From JABDFW01 sp035550215 (GTDB taxonomy: Bacteria; Bacteroidota; Bacteroidia; Chitinophagales; Chitinophagaceae): 64,000 nt of DNA. A model generated the notes under the pieces. That model ran no database searches, was not told the origin of the DNA, and was given only the letters and a program-made list of their open reading frames with translations. Location of the stretch: assembly GCA_035550215.1 (NCBI GenBank), contig DASZPM010000010.1:1-64000 (forward strand), in the 5' to 3' direction. Made by a program: the position numbers and the translations under genes. Shown here piece by piece: positions 1 through 7,515 of this stretch; positions within the stretch are counted from its first letter, which is position 1; every line of letters starts with the position of its first letter.

Positions 1-476
1 CTTCGCGTGCCCCGTAAAAATAATTGCCTGGTTAACGCATTGCCCCGCTTATCAATCCGTTTATCCCCAAAAAAAGCCTCGTATTTTATGCCTGACATGT
101 CACAAATATCATCCTATTATTTGTGGGTACACGGTAGGATGAATATCGGGGGAGGAATGCTATTTTAACTAACTTGCTGATATTGAAATAATTATGAAAA
201 ATTTGACACATTTTTTTACAAATACAATCATCTTCGTACTGTTTAAAACCTGTTGCTAACCAGTAAAGCCTGGTTGCAGGTTCCCTTACTATATATAAAA
301 ACAGGTAAAGTGTCCCGGGTTTTTGAGAAGATTTTTTGGGGAAGTGGAAGCCCTTTGCCTGTTATGCCGGGCGCGCCGGGGGTAAGTAGCATCTGTATAA
401 GGAAACACAGTCTCCAAACATTCACAAGTACTGGGGGCGGCTTGTTAAAGAAATTTTTAAGCTAAGGGAAAAGCCA
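1..476. other. Non-coding left edge of the island
   Basis: I see no convincing gene here. The short open frames lack family motifs and overlap one another on both strands. An imperfect inverted repeat lies at 106-146: CATCCTA at 110-116 pairs with TAGGATG at 135-141, with partly matching AT flanks. One copy of a degenerate repeat (371-424) that recurs to the right of the next gene is also present. The segment may be the left end of an accessory insertion. Confidence 0.5.
371..424. repeat. Degenerate direct repeat, left copy
   Basis: GCGCGCCGG at 371-379 is followed about 30 bases later by CAGTCTCCAAACATTC at 408-423. The same two blocks recur in the same order at 968-976 and 1002-1017, so the copies flank the gene at 477-920. 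The second block overlaps a hairpin-like sequence that is imperfect in this copy (401-415) and perfect in the right copy. Confidence 0.6.
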
Positions 477-920
477 ATGAATTTTCAAATAAAATCATAT
501 AGAAGTGCAGACAATATTCAGCTTGGGTTTTCAAAAGTTAAAATAAATAAAATGCTTGGAAGTGATTTTACATCTATTACATATGATTATAGTTTAGATG
601 TTGCTGATAATTATAAACATTTGGGATTGCAATTGGACTACGATGAGTTTAAAAACTGTACAACAATACACGTAGAAGCCCCATCAAATGCTATCTATGA
701 AAATCACAATTTGCATTTAATGTTATACAGCGAAATATTAAGTCTTTTTAGTGTTAAAGAGAAAAATGCTTATATTGATGATAATAATATTTTATTTATT
801 GATGTTGGCATAGCGTTCTCATTTGGTGATGACAAAGAAAAAAAATGTCCTGCTATAGTTACAATTTTTAAAGAGGGGCTTTTTGATGAATTTTTGCATA
901 ATTATGAAAGATTATGGTAG
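477..920 (+). CDS. Orphan AT-rich protein, function unknown
   Basis: 147 residues with no signal peptide or membrane segment, so probably cytoplasmic. I do not recognise the family. The sequence is acidic, rich in Asn, Asp, Ile and Tyr, and alternates hydrophobic and polar residues in a way that suggests a small beta-rich fold. The coding sequence is strikingly AT-rich compared with the housekeeping genes right of 6 kb, and codons ending in A or T dominate. It is flanked by two copies of a degenerate repeat, which suggests recent acquisition. It could be an immunity-type protein, a phage-derived protein or a remnant of a larger system. The ATG lies 10 bases after a GGGAAA stretch. I am fairly sure it is a gene because of its length in such AT-rich DNA, but nothing supports a function. 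Confidence 0.6.
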   Translation: MNFQIKSYRSADNIQLGFSKVKINKMLGSDFTSITYDYSLDVADNYKHLGLQLDYDEFKNCTTIHVEAPSNAIYENHNLHLMLYSEILSLFSVKEKNAYIDDNNILFIDVGIAFSFGDDKEKKCPAIVTIFKEGLFDEFLHNYERLW

Positions 921-967
921 TCGCAGCTCTTCGGGGATTTGCAATCCTTTCATTTCAAATGTCACGT

Positions 968-1018
968 GCGCGCCGGCGACCAGCGCCTGTACTGGGAGAC
1001 GCAGTCTCCAAACATTCC
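968..1018. repeat. Degenerate direct repeat, right copy, with perfect hairpin
   Basis: This is the second copy of the repeat at 371-424. It contains a perfect inverted repeat, GGAGAC gca GTCTCC, at 995-1009, followed by the shared block CAGTCTCCAAACATTC at 1002-1017. The two copies bracket the orphan gene at 477-920. Confidence 0.6.
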
Positions 1019-1097
1019 CAGGCATACTGGCCCGCTACACGGAACACCTGCACCAGTAGGGGAGATTTTTTCAAGCGATTTTAGTAGCTGTTAGCAT

Positions 1098-1119
1098 GAC
1101 AGGTAGAGCAGTACCTGTC
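1098..1119. repeat. Inverted repeat downstream of the HerA gene
   Basis: GACAGGTA (1098-1105) and TACCTGTC (1112-1119) form a perfect 8-bp stem with a 6-base loop, 37 bases beyond the HerA stop codon. No T-tract follows in the direction of the leftward operon, so a role as an intrinsic terminator is uncertain. It could stabilise the 3' end of the mRNA. Confidence 0.45.
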
Positions 1120-1155
1120 TACAGAGCTTGCAAGTAACTTTGACGGAAGTAAAAG

Positions 1156-3300
1156 TTATTTTGATAGAATTATCCAGGTCGTTTTTTGAGTAGGATTGGA
1201 TTTTGAGTCTCTTCTTTCTGTTGTCCATTTATTCTCACCAAATACTGAATTTAATAGATATTTCATGTTATCAGCAGCAATAGATTCTCGTTCGGACTCA
1301 TCAATTGTTTTTGGCAATTTATCGCGAAAATATACGATAATACCTTTCCAAGGTTTGCCTTTAGTCTTAATATCATCCAAAAAGCTAGTATCTTTCTTTG
1401 AGGCTTCTATTACTGATAATAAAGCTAATTTAAGATAATCACCGGTTTCTTGGGCTTCAACGTCTCCTGTCGCACCAATGTTTTCAGTTTCGATTTTAAC
1501 TTCGCCTACATCTTTTTTAGTTACCTCCATTTCTTTTTCAAATAAATCATTTAGATCAGTGGCGTAGGTTCTTACTTTTGTGCTATCATAGCCTTGATCT
1601 TTTCGTTGATAAAGTTTCTCAAAACTTAATATTCTGGCTGAAATGGGATAAGGCGTCCCTCCTGAACTACTCCAAAATATTGCATTACCAGGAATAGGTT
1701 CATTTAATAACGAACTTAGTATATCATTGCTAAAGTGAGCATTCGCCTTTTTTACTGCTTGCAAATCCCCAGAAGAGAGTAAATGAAAAAGAAACCAGTT
1801 GTCACCTTGACTTAATATTTCATCGGAAATACTTCCTGGTTGCTGTGTGATAAGTACAGCACCTAGATTATATTTTCGTCCTTCTTTTACCCAAGCGACA
1901 TATGGGCTATCCGCCCCGCCCGTGCCACCCAATACTGATTGAGCCTCTTCTAAGACTGCAATAGTTGGAATGCTATTTGCGTCTTTTTTTGTAAATTCAT
2001 TTTGGTTATGTTCAAATATCTGTTGAAGTATAATGCCAGACAAAATTAGCCCTGCAGGCCCACGCATTTGAGAAATATCCACTATACATATTTTCCCCGC
2101 TTTTAAAGCTGCAAAAAGCTTATCCTTCATTTGGCTACTTGGATCGTGGAGAAGGCTGACAATTGTTGTCATATTTGACCTTATAGCCATTATTTCTGCA
2201 TCTTGCCTTTCATCTGCTCTTTGAGCTTCTCCTAAAATTATTGCTCTTATCTCCTCTAAATCAGTTGAGTTTTTGGAGGTGTATATTAGATTTACCAACC
2301 TAGCCCACAATGTGGAATTAAGCGCTTTGAGTTTTTGAACGTTTTGCTGAGATTGACGTTCAGCCGGGAGTGCAATTGAAATTATCTCGGATGGTCTTAG
2401 TCTTCTAATATCGAGCTTAATATTTCCAGCTACGAAAGATTGGTAAAAATCGCTTGGGCCCTGTTTATTTGTAAAAACAACAAGCTTATCCTCCAAATGG
2501 GGAACATCGCATAATCCTGGTCGATCGTTATCGTCCGGCCAAAAATATTCACCATCAGGGTCAAAAATTAGCGTGCCTACAGGCACCATTTTTTCGCCTC
2601 TTTTTTTTACTGTTGGAGTGTTGGCATAAAGACTACTAAATAATAGTTTGACCAAATTAGATTTGCCAAAGCCAGCCCTTGCGAAAACAAATGAGCGCCG
2701 AGATACTAATTGGTTAATTTTGAAACGAGGGATTATAACAGGTCTTTTGACATGCATCCAAGGTTCCTCCGTCAACCTATTGTCCCCGCCACTATAAATA
2801 AATTCCCCAAGCGCAAAGAACCCAAATTGCGCAGCGTCTGTTCCATCATCATTTTTAATATTATGGCCCGCAATTTCTTTTAACAACTCTTCTGACAAAA
2901 AAGCAACTTTACTCCCTACATGTGGTAATCTTCTATGCGAAGGAGCAAAAATCAACTTATCATTATTTACTCTGAGAACCCCCAGAACCCTTATGTCAAT
3001 TTTATATTTTAGATATTGCTCACGCAAATCTTCAGGAACGGATCGTCCTTCTGTTATTGCTCGTATTCCATAATCTTCTCCAGTTGAGCCGGATAATTTT
3101 CCTTGAGCTGAGATCTCTGTTATTCTTCCCAAAACGGCCTCATCATCTCCTTCGAGCCCCACTATAAGAAATTGCCCGTGCATTGGTATATTTTGAAAGT
3201 CATTATGATATTTTAAAATTATATCAGCGTGAAATTCCAACCCCCCTTCACTAAATCCTTTAAATACGCCGATTTCGCTGTCTTTAGGAAATAATTTCAT
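1156..3300 (-). CDS. HerA-like DNA-pumping ATPase
   Basis: 714 residues, cytoplasmic. Walker A is ARAGFGKS (about 208-215). Walker B is IAVLEEAQ (about 447-454), with the Glu-Glu pair typical of the FtsK/HerA superfamily, and the sensor-like strand LITQQP follows (about 484-489). The N-terminal 190 residues are beta-rich, as expected for the HAS-barrel of HerA. The C-terminal 140 residues are charged and specific to this protein. HerA hexamers pump double-stranded DNA and form a complex with NurA nucleases. That is known for the family, and here the NurA-like gene lies directly upstream, overlapping by 4 bp (ATGA). It is the last gene of a three-gene leftward operon, and the DNA is more AT-rich than the downstream core genes. 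I infer a role in processing or destroying foreign DNA, alongside the methyltransferase at 4460-5584. Confidence 0.88.
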   Translation of the reverse strand: MKLFPKDSEIGVFKGFSEGGLEFHADIILKYHNDFQNIPMHGQFLIVGLEGDDEAVLGRITEISAQGKLSGSTGEDYGIRAITEGRSVPEDLREQYLKYKIDIRVLGVLRVNNDKLIFAPSHRRLPHVGSKVAFLSEELLKEIAGHNIKNDDGTDAAQFGFFALGEFIYSGGDNRLTEEPWMHVKRPVIIPRFKINQLVSRRSFVFARAGFGKSNLVKLLFSSLYANTPTVKKRGEKMVPVGTLIFDPDGEYFWPDDNDRPGLCDVPHLEDKLVVFTNKQGPSDFYQSFVAGNIKLDIRRLRPSEIISIALPAERQSQQNVQKLKALNSTLWARLVNLIYTSKNSTDLEEIRAIILGEAQRADERQDAEIMAIRSNMTTIVSLLHDPSSQMKDKLFAALKAGKICIVDISQMRGPAGLILSGIILQQIFEHNQNEFTKKDANSIPTIAVLEEAQSVLGGTGGADSPYVAWVKEGRKYNLGAVLITQQPGSISDEILSQGDNWFLFHLLSSGDLQAVKKANAHFSNDILSSLLNEPIPGNAIFWSSSGGTPYPISARILSFEKLYQRKDQGYDSTKVRTYATDLNDLFEKEMEVTKKDVGEVKIETENIGATGDVEAQETGDYLKLALLSVIEASKKDTSFLDDIKTKGKPWKGIIVYFRDKLPKTIDESERESIAADNMKYLLNSVFGENKWTTERRDSKSNPTQKTTWIILSK

Positions 3301-4457
3301 GAGTATCTGTTTTGGGATTTATCTGAATTAAAAACTTGCTCATCAATAATTGATTTTTTATTAGACGGAAGTAAACCCTTTATTGCGTCGATGACTTCAT
3401 TTTGCAAAATATCCATATCGAAATCAACCACCTGTGCATGTTCATGGGCCTTTTGTAAGCAAAGTGGGTAAAATGGGACTGGAAAACCGTTGATTGCATC
3501 TGCAAGCAAATAGCCAAATATTTCTATATCATTATTTGACTGGTTGAAAAGCAAGTCAACGGCCCAAACTGGATCCCCAGTCATTTTTCCAAACCTTACT
3601 AGATACATATCCCCCATTGAAAATTTGTTTTTTTCTCCACCCTCCTCAATATCTTCTTTATCTTTTCGAATAAACTCTTTCCATGTGTACGACTTTCTTT
3701 CTATTTCTTTGTCAATTTTAGCAAATCGTGGCTCACCTTTAGGAAACACATCTTCAAGATGCATAACTAAAGCATAACGAGACAAAACTTGACTATGCTT
3801 CGCAAGACCAACAAGGAAAACCCTTACCTTATCCTGATCGTAAGCTCTATTGATTGACATGATAATTTTCTCCATCATCTGAACAAACAAATCTTGGCTG
3901 AATAACTTGCTTCTTAATAAGCCATCTCGAACTATTAGAGTATTTGTTGAGAACCTTGTATAGCAAATTTTATCGTATAGGACAGCCCATTCGCATAAAT
4001 CTCGATAGGTAAGGACCCAAGATGGAGAAACCAAATCAGGGTGCTGACGTACAACCTCACCTTTTGGTATCATCGTACTTATATCATTTAATGTTTCACA
4101 ATTTAAATCATTCATTAACCGACCTAATTTTGTTTTTGGACTTCCATCAGAATTGAATTGTCGTTTGCTTAACACATCAGTGTCGGTAGTAGGAGAAACA
4201 ATGTCTAAACATAGCTTGCTTCCATTTGAATCAACGACCCTCACTAATTGAAAATAAAAGGGATCGTAAACTAATTTATTATTGCCGCCATCACTTGCAA
4301 CGAGGGAGATTGATGTGGTAGTTCGTGGCTTAATTGTTTTTACTGTCGTCTTTATAAGTTTTACTTCTTGTAATAAATCATCTAATAACTTTCTATCAGA
4401 GTGAGCACAATCTCGAATAGAATTTTTTAAATCGGGGATTTCTTCAGGGTCAAACAT
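3297..4457 (-). CDS. NurA-like 5'-3' nuclease domain protein
   Basis: 386 residues, cytoplasmic. Features of the NurA nuclease fold (RNase H-like) can be seen in order. The first acidic strand is SLVASDGGNN, with Asp56. A second acidic site is VRDGLLR, with Asp178. The block VGLAKHSQ (about 216-223) follows, then a C-terminal segment NGFPVPFYP leading to AHEHAQVVDFD, which resembles the NurA C-terminal motif. The first 40 residues look like a coiled coil. The gene starts 2 bases after the methyltransferase stop codon and overlaps the HerA gene by 4 bp, so the three proteins should be made together. NurA works with HerA in resecting or degrading DNA. The assignment is by motif and context, as overall similarity to archaeal NurA is low. 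A catalytically inactive relative cannot be excluded without alignment of all acidic positions. Confidence 0.75.
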   Translation of the reverse strand: MFDPEEIPDLKNSIRDCAHSDRKLLDDLLQEVKLIKTTVKTIKPRTTTSISLVASDGGNNKLVYDPFYFQLVRVVDSNGSKLCLDIVSPTTDTDVLSKRQFNSDGSPKTKLGRLMNDLNCETLNDISTMIPKGEVVRQHPDLVSPSWVLTYRDLCEWAVLYDKICYTRFSTNTLIVRDGLLRSKLFSQDLFVQMMEKIIMSINRAYDQDKVRVFLVGLAKHSQVLSRYALVMHLEDVFPKGEPRFAKIDKEIERKSYTWKEFIRKDKEDIEEGGEKNKFSMGDMYLVRFGKMTGDPVWAVDLLFNQSNNDIEIFGYLLADAINGFPVPFYPLCLQKAHEHAQVVDFDMDILQNEVIDAIKGLLPSNKKSIIDEQVFNSDKSQNRYS

Positions 4458-4459
4458 GA

Positions 4460-5584
4460 TTAATTCTTTAGTCTTGCAAAAACATCAATCTCCTCGACAT
4501 ATTTGCCTGTAGACGTTTTAAATTGATTTGCTTGTCTTTTACTATCTTCAGGTTCACCTGCTTTTTTTATAGTCGTTATTTTCCAGCCGCAATCTGAATT
4601 GTACAGGGACTCTTTTATCATGTCTGACGGTGTTTTGTCTGCTCTGCTTGGTAATGCCCCAAAGCGTATAAAAAGTTGAGCATCGGGCTTACTCTGGGCG
4701 GCAACATTTTTCCAAACTTTTGAAAGGTCGGTGATAAAGCTTATCTCAGAATGATGTTTTACCTGTTTTTTAGTGGAATAGTCTATTTTTTCGGTACCAC
4801 CTACAAACCAATTTCTAAGCCATTGATCCTGCTCATAGGTTGACATTCCGAAGTACGGAGGCGATGTTATGGTGCACGTAATTTTTTTCGAGCTTACCTG
4901 TTGAATGTCTCTGCTATCGGCAAGTACGATTTTTCCTTTTGCAGCTCGAGGGACTTCTTGATTAAATATATATTCACTTCTTTTTTTTACTAGGGTAGGA
5001 AGGCTAACATAGGGGGGGCGCAAATTTTTATTTTGCCAATATCGAACTGAGTAATTGGGTTTGGTGGCAAATGTTCGGGGCATTTGATTTGACAAATAAG
5101 AAGGCTCGTTTTTCATAATAGGCCCATGTAGAATGCCCAATACAATGGCTCTTAAAGCAATTTCTATATCAGTAAGTTGTTTTTTTTGCAAAAGATATTC
5201 TCTGATTTTGCAGATATCAAACAATGTATCAGGATCATAAGCCCATTCCCAAAACTCACCGCTGGGTAGTTGCTTAGGACTCATGGAAAGCAAGATGTCT
5301 AAACAGAGATTTGTTATTTCATGAGGGGAAACACTCACAATCTTGGCTTGTGCAACAGCGCTTGCTACGGGATTACTGTCCACACCATATGAATTAATTC
5401 CTAGTAGCCGAGCTGCATAATTTGTAGTACCTCTCCCACAAAAGGGGTCATAGACTACGTCATTTTTGCTTGCGCGCGTTAACAATCTGTAAGGAAAACT
5501 CAGTGGAAACATTGTAAAGTAAGGGCAAATTGAATTTAGCCTTACTTTTGGATGGAGACGGTTATCAATTATGCTAAAATCCAT
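4460..5584 (-). CDS. DNA methyltransferase (N6_N4-type)
   Basis: 374 residues. The S-adenosylmethionine site motif I, DPFCGRGTT (46-54), lies near the N-terminus, and the catalytic motif IV TSPPY (240-244) lies far downstream. A region of about 185 residues between them could hold the target-recognition part. TSPPY fits exocyclic amino methylation (N4-cytosine or N6-adenine). It is the first gene of the leftward operon with the NurA-like and HerA-like genes. No separate restriction endonuclease or specificity subunit is seen. I infer that the methyltransferase marks self DNA while NurA-HerA attacks unmarked DNA, or alternatively that methylation is part of the attack. The methyltransferase call is strong; base specificity and system role are inference. 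Confidence 0.88.
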   Translation of the reverse strand: MDFSIIDNRLHPKVRLNSICPYFTMFPLSFPYRLLTRASKNDVVYDPFCGRGTTNYAARLLGINSYGVDSNPVASAVAQAKIVSVSPHEITNLCLDILLSMSPKQLPSGEFWEWAYDPDTLFDICKIREYLLQKKQLTDIEIALRAIVLGILHGPIMKNEPSYLSNQMPRTFATKPNYSVRYWQNKNLRPPYVSLPTLVKKRSEYIFNQEVPRAAKGKIVLADSRDIQQVSSKKITCTITSPPYFGMSTYEQDQWLRNWFVGGTEKIDYSTKKQVKHHSEISFITDLSKVWKNVAAQSKPDAQLFIRFGALPSRADKTPSDMIKESLYNSDCGWKITTIKKAGEPEDSKRQANQFKTSTGKYVEEIDVFARLKN

Positions 5585-5691
5585 ATTGGGTATTGTAATA
5601 TATGGCCATTAATTGAGTAATATAAGCAATTTCTGCTAAAGGTTATAATTTTCTACGACAATAGATCTCCTCATTCTGTACGCCCCCCAAC

Positions 5692-5724
5692 AAAAAATCC
5701 CAAACGCCTTTCAGCATTTGGGAT
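5692..5724 (-). terminator. Intrinsic terminator of the left tRNA-Glu cassette
   Basis: Read on the minus strand, an 11-bp stem ATCCCAAATGC / GCGTTTGGGAT (one mismatch) with a 6-base loop is followed by a run of T. It lies 22 bases after the tRNA 3' end and matches the terminator at 5863-5897 closely. Confidence 0.85.
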
Positions 5725-5746
5725 AATTACAACTTACCTTTTCCTG

Positions 5747-5818
5747 TAGAGCGTACGGGAATCGAACCCGTGATTCCTCCGTGAAAGGGAGGTGTCTTAA
5801 CCCCTTGACCAACGCTCC
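5747..5818 (-). tRNA. tRNA-Glu (anticodon TTC), left copy
   Basis: A 72-base cloverleaf on the minus strand. The acceptor stem is GGAGCGT/ACGCTCT, with a G-U first pair. The anticodon stem CCTCC/GGAGG carries the loop CTTTCAC, giving anticodon TTC. The T-arm contains GGTTCGAATCC. CCA is not encoded. It is identical in sequence to the copy at 5922-5993. The 3' end of the tRNA faces the accessory operon, which is the usual side for integration of mobile elements. Confidence 0.95.
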
Positions 5819-5834
5819 AAATTTTTTGGGACGG

Positions 5835-5865
5835 CAAAAATAGCCCCCAAACGCCTTACGGCAAA
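5835..5865 (-). promoter_or_regulatory. Bacteroidota-type promoter of the left tRNA-Glu
   Basis: On the minus strand, TTTG (5862-5865) and TATTTTTG (5835-5842) are separated by 19 bases. This matches the -33/-7 consensus TTTG-N19-TAnnTTTG. The -33 box overlaps the T-tract of the terminator serving the other tRNA copy. Confidence 0.75.
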
Positions 5866-5897
5866 AAAAATCCCAAACGCCTTGCAGCATTTGGGAT
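5863..5897 (-). terminator. Intrinsic terminator of the right tRNA-Glu cassette
   Basis: An 11-bp stem (one mismatch) at 5870-5880 and 5887-5897 with a 6-base loop, followed on the minus strand by eight T residues (5863-5870 on the plus strand appear as A). It ends the transcript of the tRNA at 5922-5993 immediately before the promoter of the next copy. Confidence 0.85.
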
Positions 5898-5921
5898 TAC
5901 AACTTAAAGAACCTTTTCCTG

Positions 5922-5993
5922 TAGAGCGTACGGGAATCGAACCCGTGATTCCTCCGTGAAAGGGAGGTGTCTTAACCCCTTGACCAACGCTCC
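5922..5993 (-). tRNA. tRNA-Glu (anticodon TTC), right copy
   Basis: The 72 bases are identical to the tRNA at 5747-5818, offset by 175 bases. The surrounding promoter and terminator sequences are also duplicated in outline, so the unit arose by tandem duplication. The anticodon loop is CTTTCAC and CCA is not encoded. Confidence 0.95.
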
Positions 5994-6008
5994 AAATTTT
6001 TGGGAGCG

Positions 6009-6039
6009 CAAAGATAACGCCGGCACGGGTAGCTGCAAA
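6009..6039 (-). promoter_or_regulatory. Bacteroidota-type promoter of the right tRNA-Glu
   Basis: On the minus strand, TTTG (6036-6039) and TATCTTTG (6009-6016) are separated by 19 bases. This is an exact match to the TTTG-N19-TAnnTTTG consensus, and it is placed 15 bases upstream of the mature tRNA 5' end. Confidence 0.8.
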
Positions 6040-6237
6040 ATGTTTTTTAAATATAATTCAACTTGTCAGTAAACCGGGGCAGCGCCGTCTGTAAACATAA
6101 GCCGTAAACAGCATTGCAGGCGGCAAACAGCCGGTATTATCATACGGTAAACTGCAGGTTTACGCTTAAAAAAAATGCTGTTTTCGCTTTAAGTACCGTA
6201 AATTCGCGGTGCTTTTTAAAAAATTAAACATAAAATT

Positions 6238-7251
6238 ATGAGCACAGTTAAAGTAGCGATCAATGGCTTTGGCCGTATTGGCCGCTTGGTTTTCAGGCAG
6301 ATACATAACATGGAAGGTATAGAAGTTGTAGCGATAAATGATTTAACAAGCCCTAAAGTATTAGCACACCTGTTAAAGTACGACAGCGCGCAGGGTGGCT
6401 TTCACGGCGATGTAAAAAGCACCGAAAATTCAATTATTGTTGACGGAAAAGAAACAAAAATATATGCGCAGAGAGACCCATCACTCATTCCCTGGGGCGA
6501 CCATGACGTTGATGTGGTAATTGAAAGCACCGGCTTTTTTACCGACAAAGCAAAGGCCGAAGCGCACCTTAAGGCAGGCGCTAAAAGGGTAGTAATTTCC
6601 GCCCCTGCTACCGGCGACCTTAAAACAATTGTATTTAACGTAAACCACGGCATACTTGATGGCAGCGAAACAGTTATTTCATGCGCATCATGCACAACAA
6701 ACTGTTTGGCGCCAATGGCTAAAACGCTGAATGATAATTTTGACATTGAAATTGGCGTAATGACAACCATTCACGCTTATACTAACGACCAGAATACGCT
6801 GGATGCGCCGCATGCCAAGGGCGACCTTCGCCGTGCAAGGGCTGCAGCCGCCAATATTGTACCAAATAGCACAGGCGCAGCAAAAGCAATCGGCCTGGTA
6901 TTGCCTGAGTTAAAAGGCAAATTAGACGGCAGCGCGCAGCGTGTACCCGTTATTACCGGCAGCGTTACCGAGTTAACAGCCACCGTTGCTAAAAAAGTAA
7001 CTGTTGCCGAGGTAAACGAGGCTATGAAGGCCGCCAGCAACGAAAGCTTTGGTTATACCGAAGATGAAATTGTTAGCAGCGACGTTATCGGCACGCATTA
7101 CGGCTCGTTGTTTGATGCTACGCAAACAAAAGTGCTTACCGTTGGCGACAAGCAACTGGTAAAAGTTGTTAGCTGGTACGATAATGAAATGAGCTACGTT
7201 AGCCAGTTGGTGCGCACTGTACACCATTTGGCCGGTTTAATCAGCAAATAA
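6238..7251 (+). CDS. gap: Glyceraldehyde-3-phosphate dehydrogenase
   Basis: 337 residues, the usual length. It catalyses NAD-dependent oxidative phosphorylation of glyceraldehyde 3-phosphate in glycolysis, in the cytoplasm. The N-terminal Rossmann motif is INGFGRIGRL and the catalytic site is ASCTTNCLAP, with Cys152. The conserved C-terminal WYDNEMSY block is intact. The phosphoglycerate kinase gene follows in the same direction after 264 bases, so consecutive glycolytic steps are encoded together. The gap between them holds a long hairpin that may end or attenuate the gap transcript. Confidence 0.98.
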   Translation: MSTVKVAINGFGRIGRLVFRQIHNMEGIEVVAINDLTSPKVLAHLLKYDSAQGGFHGDVKSTENSIIVDGKETKIYAQRDPSLIPWGDHDVDVVIESTGFFTDKAKAEAHLKAGAKRVVISAPATGDLKTIVFNVNHGILDGSETVISCASCTTNCLAPMAKTLNDNFDIEIGVMTTIHAYTNDQNTLDAPHAKGDLRRARAAAANIVPNSTGAAKAIGLVLPELKGKLDGSAQRVPVITGSVTELTATVAKKVTVAEVNEAMKAASNESFGYTEDEIVSSDVIGTHYGSLFDATQTKVLTVGDKQLVKVVSWYDNEMSYVSQLVRTVHHLAGLISK

Positions 7252-7291
7252 GCATTGTGTTACCTGCAGCAGAACAATAATTAAGCTGTTG

Positions 7292-7301
7292 TTGCGTCGC
7301 A
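7292..7301. repeat. Dispersed near-palindromic motif TTGCGTCGCA
   Basis: This is one of four intergenic copies I noticed of TGCGACGCAA or its complement (7292-7301, 31482-31491, 61303-61312, 61707-61716). AATAAAGCTGAA follows nearby here, and a similar TAAAGCTGAA precedes the copy at 31482. Confidence 0.5.
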
Positions 7302-7330
7302 CACTGGTGCTGTTGAATAAAGCTGAACTA

Positions 7331-7425
7331 TTTATAACCACAAAGCGCAAAGCCTTATGTAAGCAACACAAGGATTATTTTCCTGGTTACTTTGTAAGCC
7401 CCGCTGTGCTTTGTGGTTTTTTTAT
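7331..7425 (+). terminator. Long hairpin with T-tract after gap
   Basis: A perfect 11-bp stem is formed by AACCACAAAGC (7336-7346) and GCTTTGTGGTT (7408-7418). TATA-rich outer flanks can extend it, and a run of T follows. The internal 61 bases contain further partial self-complementarity. It may terminate gap or stabilise its 3' end, and it separates gap from pgk. Confidence 0.6.
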
Positions 7426-7515
7426 AAAAGGTTTTCGGTATATACCTGTACCGCCCTGCTTTAAAGACAAATAAGAACGGGCAACTGTAATTTTTAAAAG
7501 ATACATACCATATTT

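Noticed and set aside
243..465. Open frames on both strands at the left edge.
   Set aside because: They are short, overlap each other in antisense and include the repeat at 371-424.
1102..1114. GTAGAGC(A)GTAC resembles the tRNA-Glu 3' end (GTAGAGCGTACGG) and could be an attachment-site remnant.
   Set aside because: The match is about a dozen bases with an insertion and lies inside a perfect inverted repeat that explains the sequence without invoking the tRNA.
7289..7474. Open frame of 61 codons between gap and pgk.
   Set aside because: It covers the long hairpin and has no family signal, so it is more likely non-coding.
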